A DNA stretch of 64,000 bases from Terriglobia bacterium. GTDB lineage: Bacteria > Acidobacteriota > Terriglobia > Acidiferrales > UBA7541. The DNA is taken from positions 62,001-126,000 of the forward strand of contig JAIQFB010000019.1 of NCBI GenBank assembly GCA_020073485.1, in the 5' to 3' direction. Position numbers and translations under genes: made by a program. This document shows positions 1 through 10,493 of this stretch, piece by piece (position 1 is the first letter of the stretch; every line of letters begins with the position of its first letter). The notes beneath the pieces were generated by a model. The model did not search any database and was not told where the DNA came from. It saw only the letters and a list, made by a program, of their open reading frames with translations.

Positions 1-2
1 AA

Positions 3-245
3 AAAATCGCCGCCGAAAAAAATTGCACGGCGGCGCAACTTTCCCTCGCGTGGGTGCTGGCGCAAGGCGATGACATCGTTCCGATTGCCGGCACCAAGCA
101 CCGGAATTACCTCGACGAGAATATCGAAGCCATTTGTATAAAGCTTACACCGCAGGACCTGGCCCTTATCAATCGGGAGCTGCCGCCCGGCATCGCCGCC
201 GGGGACCGCTACCGAACCGCTGCAATGGCGTCCCTGAACAAGTAA
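3..245 (+). CDS. Aldo/keto reductase, C-terminal end (5' truncated by window)
   Basis: The reading frame is already open at the window edge and encodes the last 80 residues of an aldo/keto reductase. These are NADPH-dependent TIM-barrel oxidoreductases. The visible part has the C-terminal cofactor-binding signature of the family: a helix with AQLSLAWVLAQG, then IVPIAGTKHRNYLDENIEA, where the Pro-Ile-x-Gly-Thr-Lys strand and following helix hold the NADP 2'-phosphate. It ends with a short tail after the conserved L(T/S)xxDLALI helix. The catalytic Tyr/Lys/His/Asp residues lie upstream of the window, so substrate class cannot be judged. The gene stops at TAA (243-245). Confidence 0.88.
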   Translation, partial: KIAAEKNCTAAQLSLAWVLAQGDDIVPIAGTKHRNYLDENIEAICIKLTPQDLALINRELPPGIAAGDRYRTAAMASLNK

Positions 246-303
246 TCCAACCGAAGTTTTCTACTATTTTCCCGCGCGCACAGCGGAACTTGGCGGCACT
301 TGT

Positions 304-356
304 GTCCCGCCGGCGATTTTCTGCTGCGACCAAATGCCAAAAACCGCCGGCGGGAC
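304..356. repeat. Intergenic inverted repeat, 12-bp arms
   Basis: Perfect 12-bp arms GTCCCGCCGGCG (304-315) and its reverse complement (345-356) flank a 29-nt loop, between the end of the aldo/keto reductase gene and the converging gene at 512-757. It could act as a terminator for either gene, or be one of the interspersed palindromes scattered through this window. A weaker hairpin (CCCAAA-ATG-TTTGGG) follows near 385. Nothing else is recognisable between 246 and 511. Confidence 0.55.
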
Positions 357-511
357 GCCAGCGCCACCAAGACGCACATTCCCAAAATGTTTGGGCGAGA
401 CTAAAGTTCCACCTGCGTCCCATCTGAAAGACGCAGGAATGCAGGAGGGCGCGAGCGTGCACGCCCCTGCCTTGAGATGAATTTGGACTGGGATGATAGA
501 ACGATTGCGAA

Positions 512-757
512 CTAACTGTTGCTGCCTGCTGCGACGCGAGCGGCGGCCGTGGCGCCTGCCTTCTTGCTGCGGCGGCGGGGTTTCGTGGGTCGTTCGGGAG
601 CTTCGCCGACCAACTCCATGCTCATGAGGCTGGTGACGAACTTCTTCAGGCCAACGCTATCGAAATCGATGGTGGTACGCTCGTTGTCGGATTCCGCCAC
701 GATCCCGAACCCGTACTGCTCATGCTTGATGCACTGTCCTTCGGAGAGAACCTGCAC
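512..757 (-). CDS. Small Tudor-like (PcrA/UvrD C-terminal-like) protein
   Basis: An 81-residue protein. Its first 50 residues have the pattern G-x3-KH-x2-YGFGIV-x12-IDF-x3-G-x-KKF, which resembles the small beta-barrel Tudor/KOW-like domain at the C-terminus of PcrA/UvrD helicases and related RNA polymerase-binding domains. The last 25 residues are a basic, Ala-rich tail (PRRRSKKA), suggesting contact with nucleic acid or the transcription machinery. The start is GTG at 757, preceded by a strong AAGGAGG about 5 nt upstream. It lies 98 nt downstream of the cold-shock gene on the same strand, so the two may be co-transcribed. The function is inferred from this short domain only. Confidence 0.72.
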   Translation of the reverse strand: MQVLSEGQCIKHEQYGFGIVAESDNERTTIDFDSVGLKKFVTSLMSMELVGEAPERPTKPRRRSKKAGATAAARVAAGSNS

Positions 758-855
758 AACTGCCTCCTTGTTTGGTACTGGGAATTACGGAGCGATTCCT
801 GTGAGGAAGCGGGGTTCGTCCCGGCACTGCCGGGACGGACCCACGTTTGTTCAGA

Positions 856-1059
856 CTAGAGGCCGGTAACGTTCTCCGCCTGCAAGCCCTTGGGGCCCTT
901 GCGGACCTCGAATTCAACCGCTTGGCCTTCGTTAAGCGATTTATATCCGTCCATCTGGATCGCCGAAAAATGGACGAAAACGTCTTCGCCGGACTGGCGC
1001 TGGATGAATCCGTAGCCTTTGCTGGCGTTGAACCACTTTACTGTTCCTTGTTCTTTCAC
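856..1059 (-). CDS. Cold-shock domain protein (CspA family)
   Basis: A full-length 67-residue single cold-shock domain. It has both RNA-binding motifs: [15 protein letters not shown] (RNP1, about residues 5-19) and DVFVHFSAI (RNP2, about residues 26-34), followed by the usual [11 protein letters not shown] and PKGLQAENV strands. Such proteins bind single-stranded RNA and DNA and melt mRNA structure. The start is GTG at 1059 with TGAGGT about 6 nt upstream. The long non-coding stretch before it (to about 1330) is compatible with the long structured 5' leader common in csp genes, though I cannot show a fold. Which csp paralogue this is cannot be decided. Confidence 0.95.
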   Translation of the reverse strand: MKEQGTVKWFNASKGYGFIQRQSGEDVFVHFSAIQMDGYKSLNEGQAVEFEVRKGPKGLQAENVTGL

Positions 1060-1553
1060 TGCAACTACCTCACATTAAGCTATTTGTGCTTCTCGTACTG
1101 ACCGGCGCGCCTCGCAGGGCGGGGTGCGGAGGCCTTGAATGCCTCTAGCCCGCTGAAACAAACGGCTGCAAGATTGGCCCCACAGCCCCGTTAAACGAGT
1201 CAAAAGGAATTACAAGAGCAACAAACGCAAAGCTATTTTATCAAAAAGACATATTCATTGTCCAGATGGTTTGCATTAACGAAGGGACCGCCTTAACCAC
1301 CCTTTAGGGAACAACAACATTCTTTATTTTCAGTGTGTTACAAGAAAATAAGCGCCTATTAATCATCACTTCCCAGTCCAGGGTTTATGGTGCTTGTTGG
1401 CACATTTGCATGATGGAACACGGGGCGGGCTTCCCCTCCTGGCGGCAATGGGCGTACTCTTCTGCGTGTGCGGGTCTTTTCCTGGTCCGCCTGAAATTCA
1501 TGCCAGCCGGAAAGATCGAGGCTCCGCCCATAAGGAGTAGACATACCCCAGCC
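1060..1553. other. Divergent intergenic region upstream of csp and acyl-ligase genes
   Basis: About 490 bases between the csp start (minus) and the ATG preferred for the acyl-ligase fusion (plus). An open frame runs upstream from 1335 (GTG), but its peptide (rich in W, C and S) does not resemble an acyl-ligase N-terminus. I therefore treat 1335-1553 as non-coding. The AT-rich part at 1200-1350 probably holds promoters for both directions. No riboswitch or repeat is recognised. Confidence 0.5.
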
Positions 1554-4148
1554 ATGCCTCGCCCGTCCCTTATCGAGTACATCGGTGAATTTGCGAGGCA
1601 TGGGACTGGCATTGCGTACGCTCACTGGTCGGGGTACCGCACGGTTCGGTGGTCCTTTCGCGATGTGGCAAAGGTAGCGGCGCAATTCGCGCGGGAGCTG
1701 GAAGCGCGCGAAATCGAGCCTGGCGATCGCGTGTTGCTCTGGGGACGAAACTCTCCGGAATGGGTAGCGGCATTATTCGGATGTCTCCTGAGGGGCGCCG
1801 TCGCCGTGCCGATGGATCAGGGCGCGGCCCTTGATTTTGTAGCGCGCGTGGCCGGGCAGGTCGACGCCAAACTCCTGATCGTTTCCCGGGAGAACGAGCA
1901 CGGGGCCAAATTCGGGCCCGCAGTTCTGCTCGATTCCCTCCGGGAAAGTGTCGCTCATCACTCCTCTGAACCTTACGCGTCTCCTCCGCTGGACCGCAAT
2001 TCCATTGCGCAGATTATTTTCACTTCCGGGACCACGCTCGACCCGAAAGGCGTAGTCATCTCCCACGGAAATATCCTGGCCAATTTGGAACCTCTTGAAG
2101 AGGGGATGCAGCCGTATCTGAAATGGGAGCGCTTCGTGCATCCGCTGCGTTTTCTGGCGCTGGTGCCGCTGAGCCACATTTTCGGACAGTTCATGGGCGT
2201 GTGGGTGCCGCCGCTTTTGGGCGCCACTGTTTTTTTTCAAGACACGCTGGTTCCATCTGAAATTATTTCTGCAATCAAGCGCGAACGCATTTCAGTGCTG
2301 GTGAGCGTGCCGCGCGTGCTGGAGTCGCTGCGGAATAAGATCGAGCGCGATCTGGATGCCGGGGAATCACTGGAAACGTTTCGCCGCGATTTTGAGGCCG
2401 CGGCCAATGAAAAATTCCTTCGGCGCATGTGGCGGTTCCGGAAAATCCACCGGCTCTTCGGCTGGAAATTCTGGGCCGTGATTTCCGGTGGCGCGGCGCT
2501 CGATCCAGAAACGGAGCAGTTCTGGGAACGCACCGGGTTTGCCGCCATTCAGGGCTACGGACTCACGGAAACCACTTCGCTCGTGAGCGTGAATCATCCG
2601 TTCCGGATCGGCCGCGGCTCGATCGGAAAAGTGCTGCCGGGACGCGAAGCGAAAGTGGACGAGAACGGCGAGATTCTTGTGCGTGGAGAAAATGTTGCGG
2701 CGGGCTACTGGCAGGGGCGCGAAATTCATCCGATCGCAGGCAAAGGGGATGAGGGGCAGTGGTTCCACACGGGCGATCTTGGCGCTGTAGACGCCGAAGG
2801 GAACCTGTATTTCAAGGGGCGAAAGAAAAACGTCATCGTTACGCCTGCCGGCTTGAACGTGTATCCGGAAGACCTGGAAGCCGGCTTGCGTCGCGAGCCG
2901 GAAATAAAGGACTGCGTCGTGATGGGCCTGGAGCGCGGAGGAAACGCCGAGCCCTGCGCGGTGCTGCTATTGCGCGATGAGCGAAAAGTGAAACAGCCGC
3001 GGCACGCCGCCGGGATCCTCGCGCGCGTAAATGAATCGCTGGCCGAATACCAGCGGATGCGTTCGTGGTTCCTGTGGCCCGAGGCCGATTTTCCGCGAAC
3101 CGCGACGGGGAAACCTAAACTTGCTGAAATCCGCGCCGCCGTCGAGGCGCAATACGGCTCGGGATCCGGCTCCAGCGGCTGGCCCGCGACAAACGGAGGC
3201 ATCGCGGAACTCATAGCACGCCTGCAGGGCGCCGATTCCGGCCGCGACCCCAATGCCAATCTCGATAGCGACTTGCGTCTGAGTTCGCTAGACCGCGTCG
3301 AACTGCTGGGCGCGATCGAGGACCGTTACCAGATCGATCTCAACGAAACACGTTTCACCGCCGCAAGGACGGTCGGCGAATTGGAAAATCTGGTGCGCGC
3401 GGCCTCGCCTGTGCGCACTGAATTCGTGTTTCCGCGTTGGGCGCAGCGCTGGCCAGTGACGTGGATTCGTACCTTCATCTATTACCTGCTGACGTGGCCC
3501 GCGACGCACCTGATGGCCCACCCGCGCGTCCTGGGCCGCGAAAATCTGCGGGGCGTGAAAGGGCCCGTGCTGGTGGTCTGCAATCACGTGATTTATCTGG
3601 ATGTGGGATTCGTTCTGGCGGCGCTGCCGATGCGCTTGCGGCATCGCCTGGCTGTCGCCATGGGCGGCGAACGCCTGGCCGAAATGCGCAGGCCGCCCGC
3701 GGATTGGTCCTTATTTCGGCGCTGGCTCGCGCGCGTGAAATATTTTCTGGTCGTGTCGCTGTTCAACGTGTTTCCGCTGCCGAAGAGCTCCGGCTTCCGC
3801 GAAAGTTTTCGATTTGCCGGCGATCTAGCCGATCGCGGCTGGAGCGTGCTGGTGTTTCCCGAAGGAGACTTGACGCCGGACGGAAAACTGCAGCCTTTCC
3901 GCGCGGGCATCGGCCTGCTCGCGAATAATCTGAATGTTCCGGTCGTGCCTCTGCGCATGGACGGTGGCTACGAAATCCGCGAGGCGGGGAAACTTTTCAA
4001 TCGCCCCGGCCGCATCCGCGTGCACGTCGGCGCGCCGGTGAAGTTTCCGGCAGGCGCGGACCCGCAGGAGATCGCGCAGGAACTGGAACGCCGCGTTGCG
4101 GATTTGGGCGGCGTCGAGGAGAAAAGCAAAGCCGCCGCGGCTGGTTAG
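1554..4148 (+). CDS. Acyl-AMP ligase - acyl carrier - PlsC acyltransferase fusion
   Basis: An 864-residue protein with three domains. The first is an AMP-forming fatty acyl ligase: P-loop-like TSGTTLDPKGVV near residue 154, GYGLTETT near 333, HTGDLG near 404, and the C-terminal GRKKNVIV hinge. A phosphopantetheine carrier-like domain follows, with LSSLDRVELL near 575 (the Ser before Leu would carry the arm). Last is a glycerophospholipid acyltransferase with NHVIYLD near 676 and FPEGD near 768. It probably activates a fatty acid, holds it on the carrier, and transfers it to a lysophospholipid or glycerol phosphate at the membrane. E. coli Aas has the acyltransferase first and the ligase second, so the order here is reversed. 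The ATG at 1554 was chosen because homology begins there; an AGGAG lies 16 nt upstream, a rather long spacing. Confidence 0.88.
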   Translation: MPRPSLIEYIGEFARHGTGIAYAHWSGYRTVRWSFRDVAKVAAQFARELEAREIEPGDRVLLWGRNSPEWVAALFGCLLRGAVAVPMDQGAALDFVARVAGQVDAKLLIVSRENEHGAKFGPAVLLDSLRESVAHHSSEPYASPPLDRNSIAQIIFTSGTTLDPKGVVISHGNILANLEPLEEGMQPYLKWERFVHPLRFLALVPLSHIFGQFMGVWVPPLLGATVFFQDTLVPSEIISAIKRERISVLVSVPRVLESLRNKIERDLDAGESLETFRRDFEAAANEKFLRRMWRFRKIHRLFGWKFWAVISGGAALDPETEQFWERTGFAAIQGYGLTETTSLVSVNHPFRIGRGSIGKVLPGREAKVDENGEILVRGENVAAGYWQGREIHPIAGKGDEGQWFHTGDLGAVDAEGNLYFKGRKKNVIVTPAGLNVYPEDLEAGLRREPEIKDCVVMGLERGGNAEPCAVLLLRDERKVKQPRHAAGILARVNESLAEYQRMRSWFLWPEADFPRTATGKPKLAEIRAAVEAQYGSGSGSSGWPATNGGIAELIARLQGADSGRDPNANLDSDLRLSSLDRVELLGAIEDRYQIDLNETRFTAARTVGELENLVRAASPVRTEFVFPRWAQRWPVTWIRTFIYYLLTWPATHLMAHPRVLGRENLRGVKGPVLVVCNHVIYLDVGFVLAALPMRLRHRLAVAMGGERLAEMRRPPADWSLFRRWLARVKYFLVVSLFNVFPLPKSSGFRESFRFAGDLADRGWSVLVFPEGDLTPDGKLQPFRAGIGLLANNLNVPVVPLRMDGGYEIREAGKLFNRPGRIRVHVGAPVKFPAGADPQEIAQELERRVADLGGVEEKSKAAAAG

Positions 4149-4191
4149 GTCCGCGCAGGCTAAACACGCTGCGACCACAAATGTTTCCCGG

Positions 4192-4235
4192 CATTCCGAG
4201 TCCCGGTTCTTTCCGGGAGTGGGAATGACGATTTT
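4192..4235 (+). terminator. Probable intrinsic terminator of the acyl-ligase gene
   Basis: An inverted repeat begins CATTCC (4192) and ends GGAATG (about 4228), with an inner CCCGG / CCGGG stem and a TTCTT loop, followed by the T-run ATTTTT. It lies 43 nt after the stop codon. The outer arms CATTCC/GGAATG resemble the ends of the interspersed palindrome at 18633-18721, so it may be a diverged copy serving as terminator. Confidence 0.55.
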
Positions 4236-4350
4236 TCAAGGGTTCCGCAACTGGTTCAGCCTGTATGGTTTCAAGCAAAGCGGCCCACCCCCCCACAGGC
4301 TGTGGCCTGCGCCACCAAACCCACGAGCAATCTCCGAGGGTAAGCATTTC

Positions 4351-4572
4351 TCAGCTCACGATTCGCGCTTGCCACCAGCGGTGAATCGCCACGAGGGACC
4401 AGACCGCTTCCACCAACCCAAACGGCCAAGCGCCCTGCAGGAAACCGTAGATGGACCCGAGGACGCACGAACCAGCAAACGCGAGGACAAACCAGCGGCT
4501 GCGGCGTTCGAGCCAGTAGGTCACGAGCATCGCCAGGACGGCGAACAATCCGAAAAGCGTCAGTCGGTCCAT
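4351..4572 (-). CDS. Small conserved membrane protein, function unknown
   Basis: A 73-residue protein with three hydrophobic stretches: about residues 3-21, 27-45 (LAFAGSCVLGSIYGFLQGAWP) and 48-65. It carries the motifs YWLERRS near residue 20 and GAWPFGLVEAVWSLVA near residue 47. I recognise this as a widespread short inner-membrane protein family of unknown role. The gene stands alone, converging on the acyl-ligase gene. No strong Shine-Dalgarno sequence is seen before the ATG at 4572. Confidence 0.72.
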   Translation of the reverse strand: MDRLTLFGLFAVLAMLVTYWLERRSRWFVLAFAGSCVLGSIYGFLQGAWPFGLVEAVWSLVAIHRWWQARIVS

Positions 4573-4723
4573 TTGGCTTGAGTCACCGGTTTCGCGAGTT
4601 AATTTTTTCGCAGTGCAAACGTCTTTCAGTTGCCTTTTGATTGGACATCATTTGCCGTAAAAAACGGCTAAGAGCGGGGTAAGGAATACCTAAACGGCGC
4701 TGCGTGGATCGGAAGGAATATGT

Positions 4724-4777
4724 TGTAGCCGGCCTCTGATCCTTCGGTTTCACTCAGGAGAAGAGAGGCGGGCTACA
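4724..4777. repeat. Imperfect intergenic palindrome (TGTAGCC type)
   Basis: The arms TGTAGCCGGCCTCT (4724-4737) and AGAGGCGGGCTACA (4764-4777) match at 13 of 14 positions around a 26-nt loop, between the small membrane gene and the 3' end of typA. It has the same outer TGTAGC/GCTACA ends as other palindromes in this window (35772, and in the form GTAGCA at 25339 and 37920), suggesting one repeat family. It may also terminate typA transcription. Confidence 0.6.
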
Positions 4778-4804
4778 GCAGACAGGCTGCAACAGGATCG
4801 GAGT

Positions 4805-6637
<1,833 letters not shown>

Positions 6638-7005
6638 TTAATCCTAACTTTCTCTTCGATTGTCGTTTTCGGTGCCCAGGTACAAGTCCGCCGAGGCGGA
6701 CCTGACAGAATACGGGTGCGAGCTTTACTTGAAGCCCGCCGGCACACGGATGCGGGCTCGACTTGCAGCCCGCCGGATGAAGCGGTGGATACAGAAAGGG
6801 CAGCAAGTGCGTACTTGCAGCCCCCACGTTGAATTCCGAGAGGAATTACAAGTGCATCCGAGACGTCAAGAATACCACACCTGGCTCACAGCGTCACCCG
6901 GGAAGGGGCCCAGCGTAGAACTGGACCTGGAGGGCGATTTGCGGTAGCATTAGCATTCCCCAATGTACCGGCTTTGACTTCATACCCGTTGATGCGAGGC
7001 TCGAA
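6638..7005. other. Intergenic region with short direct repeats
   Basis: A 368-base region with no convincing gene. It contains direct repeats of the form ACTTG(A/C)AGCCCGCCGG at 6727-6742 and 6761-6776, with a third partial copy starting at 6813 (ACTTGCAGCCC). There are also short palindromes such as GTCCGCCGAGGCGGAC near 6687. These look like nested remnants of the interspersed intergenic repeats. The typA promoter should lie just above 6640. Confidence 0.5.
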
Positions 7006-7308
7006 ATGACCCTTGATACGGAACGGCAATCCTTCCGAGGCGTAGTCTGTCTGCATTGCAAGGCACCAGTCCCGGTGCCGGCCATCGTTCGAGATTCACA
7101 GCCCGCTCCGTTGCAAGAGGGGAGCGCGTCCAGCGACCGGTCCGCCGTGTTTAACCTGCGGTGCCCCGTGTGCCACAAAGAAAAGCCCTATCGGACCCGT
7201 GAGATCGTCAATTTTGAGGGAACCCCCGGACCCATGGCGCCGTTCGCACCCCCGGCAGCAACGCGATCGTTCCCGCTGGGCGGAATGACAAGGACAGCTA
7301 AGGCGTAG
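7006..7308 (+). CDS. Small protein with two CxxC pairs (zinc-ribbon-like)
   Basis: A 100-residue protein with cysteine pairs C15-x2-C18 (VVCLHCKAPVPVP) and C53-x2-C56 (LRCPVCHKEKPY), a spacing that fits a zinc ribbon. The C-terminal third is Pro/Ala-rich and probably disordered. GAGG lies about 6 nt before the ATG. No function can be assigned. The GC-rich tail with little predicted structure leaves the exact C-terminus as the least certain part. Confidence 0.6.
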   Translation: MTLDTERQSFRGVVCLHCKAPVPVPAIVRDSQPAPLQEGSASSDRSAVFNLRCPVCHKEKPYRTREIVNFEGTPGPMAPFAPPAATRSFPLGGMTRTAKA

Positions 7309-7697
7309 TCTCCCGCGAGATTTTATTTCAAGCAACTCTTTAAGTATGAGTGTGTTACGGATATTTTTATTCGACGTGAAGTCTTCCTTCCAAGGAAAAA
7401 TCACAGCGTCGTCATTCCGAAGCACGCGTTTTGCCGAGCAATCCCTCTTTCTTTTGACTTCAAACCAGGTGGGATTCCTCGGGCCGCAAACCGGCCCTTG
7501 GATTGACGTACGAAGCGGCTTGCTTCGTCTGTGTAGTCTAGTGTAATTGGCGGGAAAACCGCGCAGACTGAAGTCTACGCTACAAAAATCTGTCCCACTC
7601 CGAATTAAGATCGTAGCGATTACCAAATACAATCAAGGTAGTGGCCCTCCTGGCTCAACGCTGTTGTAATATCGCAATTCGCCGGCGGGAGGAACGT
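7309..7697. other. Intergenic region with degenerate palindromic repeat
   Basis: About 390 bases. A stretch from about 7408 reads GTCGTCATTCCGA, then AATCCCTCTTTCTTTT, then GGGATTCCTCGG near 7470. These are the same blocks as the perfect palindrome at 18633-18721 but diverged in the middle. A second palindrome-like piece (AGACTGAAGTCT, then CGCTACA) lies at 7568-7584. No gene is supported. The promoter of the purine operon should lie near 7600-7690. Confidence 0.5.
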
Positions 7698-8789
7698 GTG
7701 GTTGAATTTCTCAAATCCCTGTATCGAGCGCTGGTAATTTTCGGCGTCTGCGCAACCCCTCTGTTTGCTCAGATCCACGTTCCCAATTCTTCTCCCGTTG
7801 CGCCCATCCCTGTCAAAGTCGTTGTACTCGCCATGTTCGAGGCCGGCGAAGACACGGGCGACATTCCGGGGGAATATCAATTGTGGGTGGAGCGCGAGCA
7901 CCTGGACCAGGTCCTTCCCCTGCCTGCGGGCTATCACCACGTGCGCATGAACAAGGATGGAGTGTTGGGGATGCTGACCGGCGTGGCCACGGCCAAGGCG
8001 GCAGCGTCGGTGATGGCGTTGGGTCTGGACCCGCGATTCGATCTGACAAAAGCCTACTGGGTGATCGCCGGGATCGGCGGGGGCGATCCTGCGGACGTGT
8101 CGCTGGGCTCGGCGGTTTGGGCGAGCCACGTGATTGACGGCGATATTGGGTATGAAATCGATACGCGGGAAATTCCCGCGGACTGGCCGACGGGTTTCGT
8201 GCCGCTGCGCAAGTCGAAGCCCTACGAGCAGCCGGTGAAGCCGCAACTCGATGGCGAAATGTACACCCTGAACCCGGACCTGGTCGCTTGGGCATTTCAG
8301 CTCACAAAAAATACCCACCTGGCCGACACGGACGAGATGCGCTCTCACCGCGCGCGGTACACCGGATTTCCTAACGCCGTGAAGCCGCCGTTTGTGACCG
8401 TGGGCGACACCATGTCCAGCGGCACGTTCTGGCACGGCTCAAAAATGGACGAATGGGCCAACGAGTGGACGCGCTATTACACGGGCGGGCAAGGGAATTT
8501 CATGATTGCGGCCATGGAAGATACCGGCACGCTGCAGGCGCTTACCTTCTTAAATCAGGCAGGCCGCGCGGACCTGAACCGCGTGTTGGTGCTGCGCACG
8601 GTGAGCAATTACGATCGCGAAGCTCCGGGGACGACGCCCGCCGAAAGCCTGGAGAGCATGGTGCACGGGAAATTCGCGGCTTATCTGGAGTCGCTCGAGG
8701 CGGCGGAGACGGTGGGTGATAAAGTGGTTCGCGACATCGTGAAGCATTGGGCCGACCGGGAAGATAAAATTCCGCACGCATCTCAATAA
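7698..8789 (+). CDS. Secreted purine nucleoside permease (NUP)-family protein
   Basis: A 363-residue protein beginning with a cleavable signal peptide (hydrophobic core ALVIFGVCATPLFA, cut after AQ). The mature part matches the NUP family (Pfam PF06516), named after a fungal nucleoside permease but with a nucleoside phosphorylase-like fold. It has GVATAKAAASVMALG near residue 98, WVIAGIGGGDP near 120, and TVGDTMSSGTFWHG near 235. Without membrane helices it cannot itself be a channel; binding or cleaving nucleosides outside the cytoplasm is more likely. GTG at 7698 is favoured over 7641 because GGGAGG sits 5 nt upstream and the signal peptide starts there. It is followed 12 nt later by an adenosine deaminase-like gene, which points to extracellular purine salvage. 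Confidence 0.86.
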   Translation: MVEFLKSLYRALVIFGVCATPLFAQIHVPNSSPVAPIPVKVVVLAMFEAGEDTGDIPGEYQLWVEREHLDQVLPLPAGYHHVRMNKDGVLGMLTGVATAKAAASVMALGLDPRFDLTKAYWVIAGIGGGDPADVSLGSAVWASHVIDGDIGYEIDTREIPADWPTGFVPLRKSKPYEQPVKPQLDGEMYTLNPDLVAWAFQLTKNTHLADTDEMRSHRARYTGFPNAVKPPFVTVGDTMSSGTFWHGSKMDEWANEWTRYYTGGQGNFMIAAMEDTGTLQALTFLNQAGRADLNRVLVLRTVSNYDREAPGTTPAESLESMVHGKFAAYLESLEAAETVGDKVVRDIVKHWADREDKIPHASQ

Positions 8790-8801
8790 GGAATGAAATA
8801 T

Positions 8802-10400
8802 ATGCTTAGGATGAAATTTTTTGCGCCGGCACGGCTGCGCTGCGTGGGTGTTTTGCTCGCGCTATTGTGTTCAACCACCGCTTACGCCCAGACCTCACCC
8901 AAGAAGGTCGCCGAAGGGGCCGGCACCGCGGAGCAGCGAACGGTCCGCGCCTATGAATCGGCCCGCGCGAATCCGCTCGACCTGCACGCGTTTCTGGCGC
9001 GCATGCCCAAGGGTGCGGATTTGCATTACCACCTGGGCGGCGGGATTTATGCCGAGACTTTCATTCGCGATGCCGCCGAAGACGGACTGTGCGTGGACCT
9101 GGCCAGCCATTCCCTGGTGAAACCCGCGGGCGCCGTGCAACCCGCTCCCGCCCAGCCCGACTGCGGCATTGGGACCGTGCCTGCTGCAAAAGCGTTCGCG
9201 GATCAGAATCTCTACGACACGCTGATCGATGCGTTTTCCATGCGCAGCTTCGTCTCTTACGCCGGGGTCAGCGGTCACGATCATTTTTTCGACACCTTCG
9301 GCAAATTCGGCAACATCAGCGGAAGGCACGAAGGGGAATGGCTTGATGAAATTGCGGCGCGCGCCGCTTCGCAGAATGAACAATACCTGGAACTGATGCA
9401 GACGCCCGATTTCAGCCACGCCGCGCGCATCGCCAGCGAAATCGGATGGCGTGACGATCTCGGCCAATTCCGCAGCGAGCTTCTGGCGCGCGGATTACGC
9501 GACGATATTGCCGGGGCCAGCGCCGCCAGGGATGCAGCCGAAGCCTCCCGCCGGAAGATCGAGCACTGCGGCGAGCCGCAGGAAGCGCCGGCATGCAAAA
9601 TCACAATCCGGTATCTCTATCAGGTTCTGCGCGGATTTCCCAGGGAAGTGGTTTTCGCGCAAACGCTGCTGGGATTTGAGACCGCCATGGCCGACCCGCG
9701 CTTTGTGGGCATTAACTACGTCATGCCCGAGGATGGCAGGGTTTCGATGGCCGATTACGCGCTGCACATGAAAATCGTGGGCTTTCTGCACAGCTTGTAT
9801 CCCAAAGTGCATATCAGCCTGCACGCGGGCGAACTTGCCGAAGGACTCGTGCCGCCCGAGGGGCTCTGCTGCCACATCCGTCTTGCTCTCGAAGAGGCGC
9901 ACGCGGAACGCATCGGCCACGGCGTGGACGCCATGCAAGAGGATCGCCCCTACGAATTGCTGAAGGAAATGGCCGCGAAGCATGTGATGGTGGAAATCAA
10001 TCTCACCAGTAACGACGTGATTCTGGGCGTTGCGGGCAAGGATCATCCCTTGCCGGATTACCGCAAGTACCGCGTGCCCGTCGCTCTCTCCACCGATGAC
10101 GAAGGCGTCTCGCGCATCGACCTGACGCATGAATATGTGCGCGCCGCCGAAACCTACTCGCTGAGTTACGCCGACTTGAAGCAGATGGTCCGCACTGGCC
10201 TCGAACACAATTTCCTCCCCGGCGCGAGCCTATGGCGCGAGCCGGACGTTTTCTCGCGCCCGGCCGCGGCCTGCGCGAACGACGCGCCTGGCGCGGCAAA
10301 ACCCTCGCCGGGGTGCGTGGCGTTTCTCAAGTCCAGCGAAAAGGCACAGCAACAATGGGAACTCGAACGCCGCTTCCGCGAATTTGAAGCCGGCTTCTAA
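8802..10400 (+). CDS. Secreted adenosine deaminase-family protein
   Basis: About 532 residues, with an N-terminal signal peptide (LRCVGVLLALLCSTTAYAQ). The metal-dependent deaminase barrel follows, with its zinc and catalytic motifs: HYHLGGG (HxH) near residue 75, HAGE near 341, RIGHGVDA near 370 and STDDEGV near 432. The reaction expected is adenosine to inosine plus ammonia. It is longer than cytoplasmic Add (about 330 residues) and resembles secreted ADGF/ADA2-like enzymes, with an insertion of about 90 residues between strands 1 and 2. ATG 8802 has TAAGGA 9 nt upstream; ATG 8793 is too close to it. It is probably co-transcribed with the NUP gene just before it. Confidence 0.9.
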   Translation: MLRMKFFAPARLRCVGVLLALLCSTTAYAQTSPKKVAEGAGTAEQRTVRAYESARANPLDLHAFLARMPKGADLHYHLGGGIYAETFIRDAAEDGLCVDLASHSLVKPAGAVQPAPAQPDCGIGTVPAAKAFADQNLYDTLIDAFSMRSFVSYAGVSGHDHFFDTFGKFGNISGRHEGEWLDEIAARAASQNEQYLELMQTPDFSHAARIASEIGWRDDLGQFRSELLARGLRDDIAGASAARDAAEASRRKIEHCGEPQEAPACKITIRYLYQVLRGFPREVVFAQTLLGFETAMADPRFVGINYVMPEDGRVSMADYALHMKIVGFLHSLYPKVHISLHAGELAEGLVPPEGLCCHIRLALEEAHAERIGHGVDAMQEDRPYELLKEMAAKHVMVEINLTSNDVILGVAGKDHPLPDYRKYRVPVALSTDDEGVSRIDLTHEYVRAAETYSLSYADLKQMVRTGLEHNFLPGASLWREPDVFSRPAAACANDAPGAAKPSPGCVAFLKSSEKAQQQWELERRFREFEAGF

Positions 10401-10493
10401 GGGGGAATTGTTGCCGTCCGCCCATTCACACAAGAGAAATAATTCGATTGCGCCACCCGTGCTACAATCCGCGACTACCTGGAGGTAAGACCC

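Noticed and set aside
1335-1553. Upstream extension of the acyl-ligase gene to GTG 1335
   Set aside because: The extra 73 residues have no ligase homology; the family N-terminus starts at the ATG at 1554.
7641-7697. Earlier GTG start for the NUP gene
   Set aside because: It would put charged residues and two cysteines before the signal peptide; GTG 7698 has an ideal GGGAGG site.
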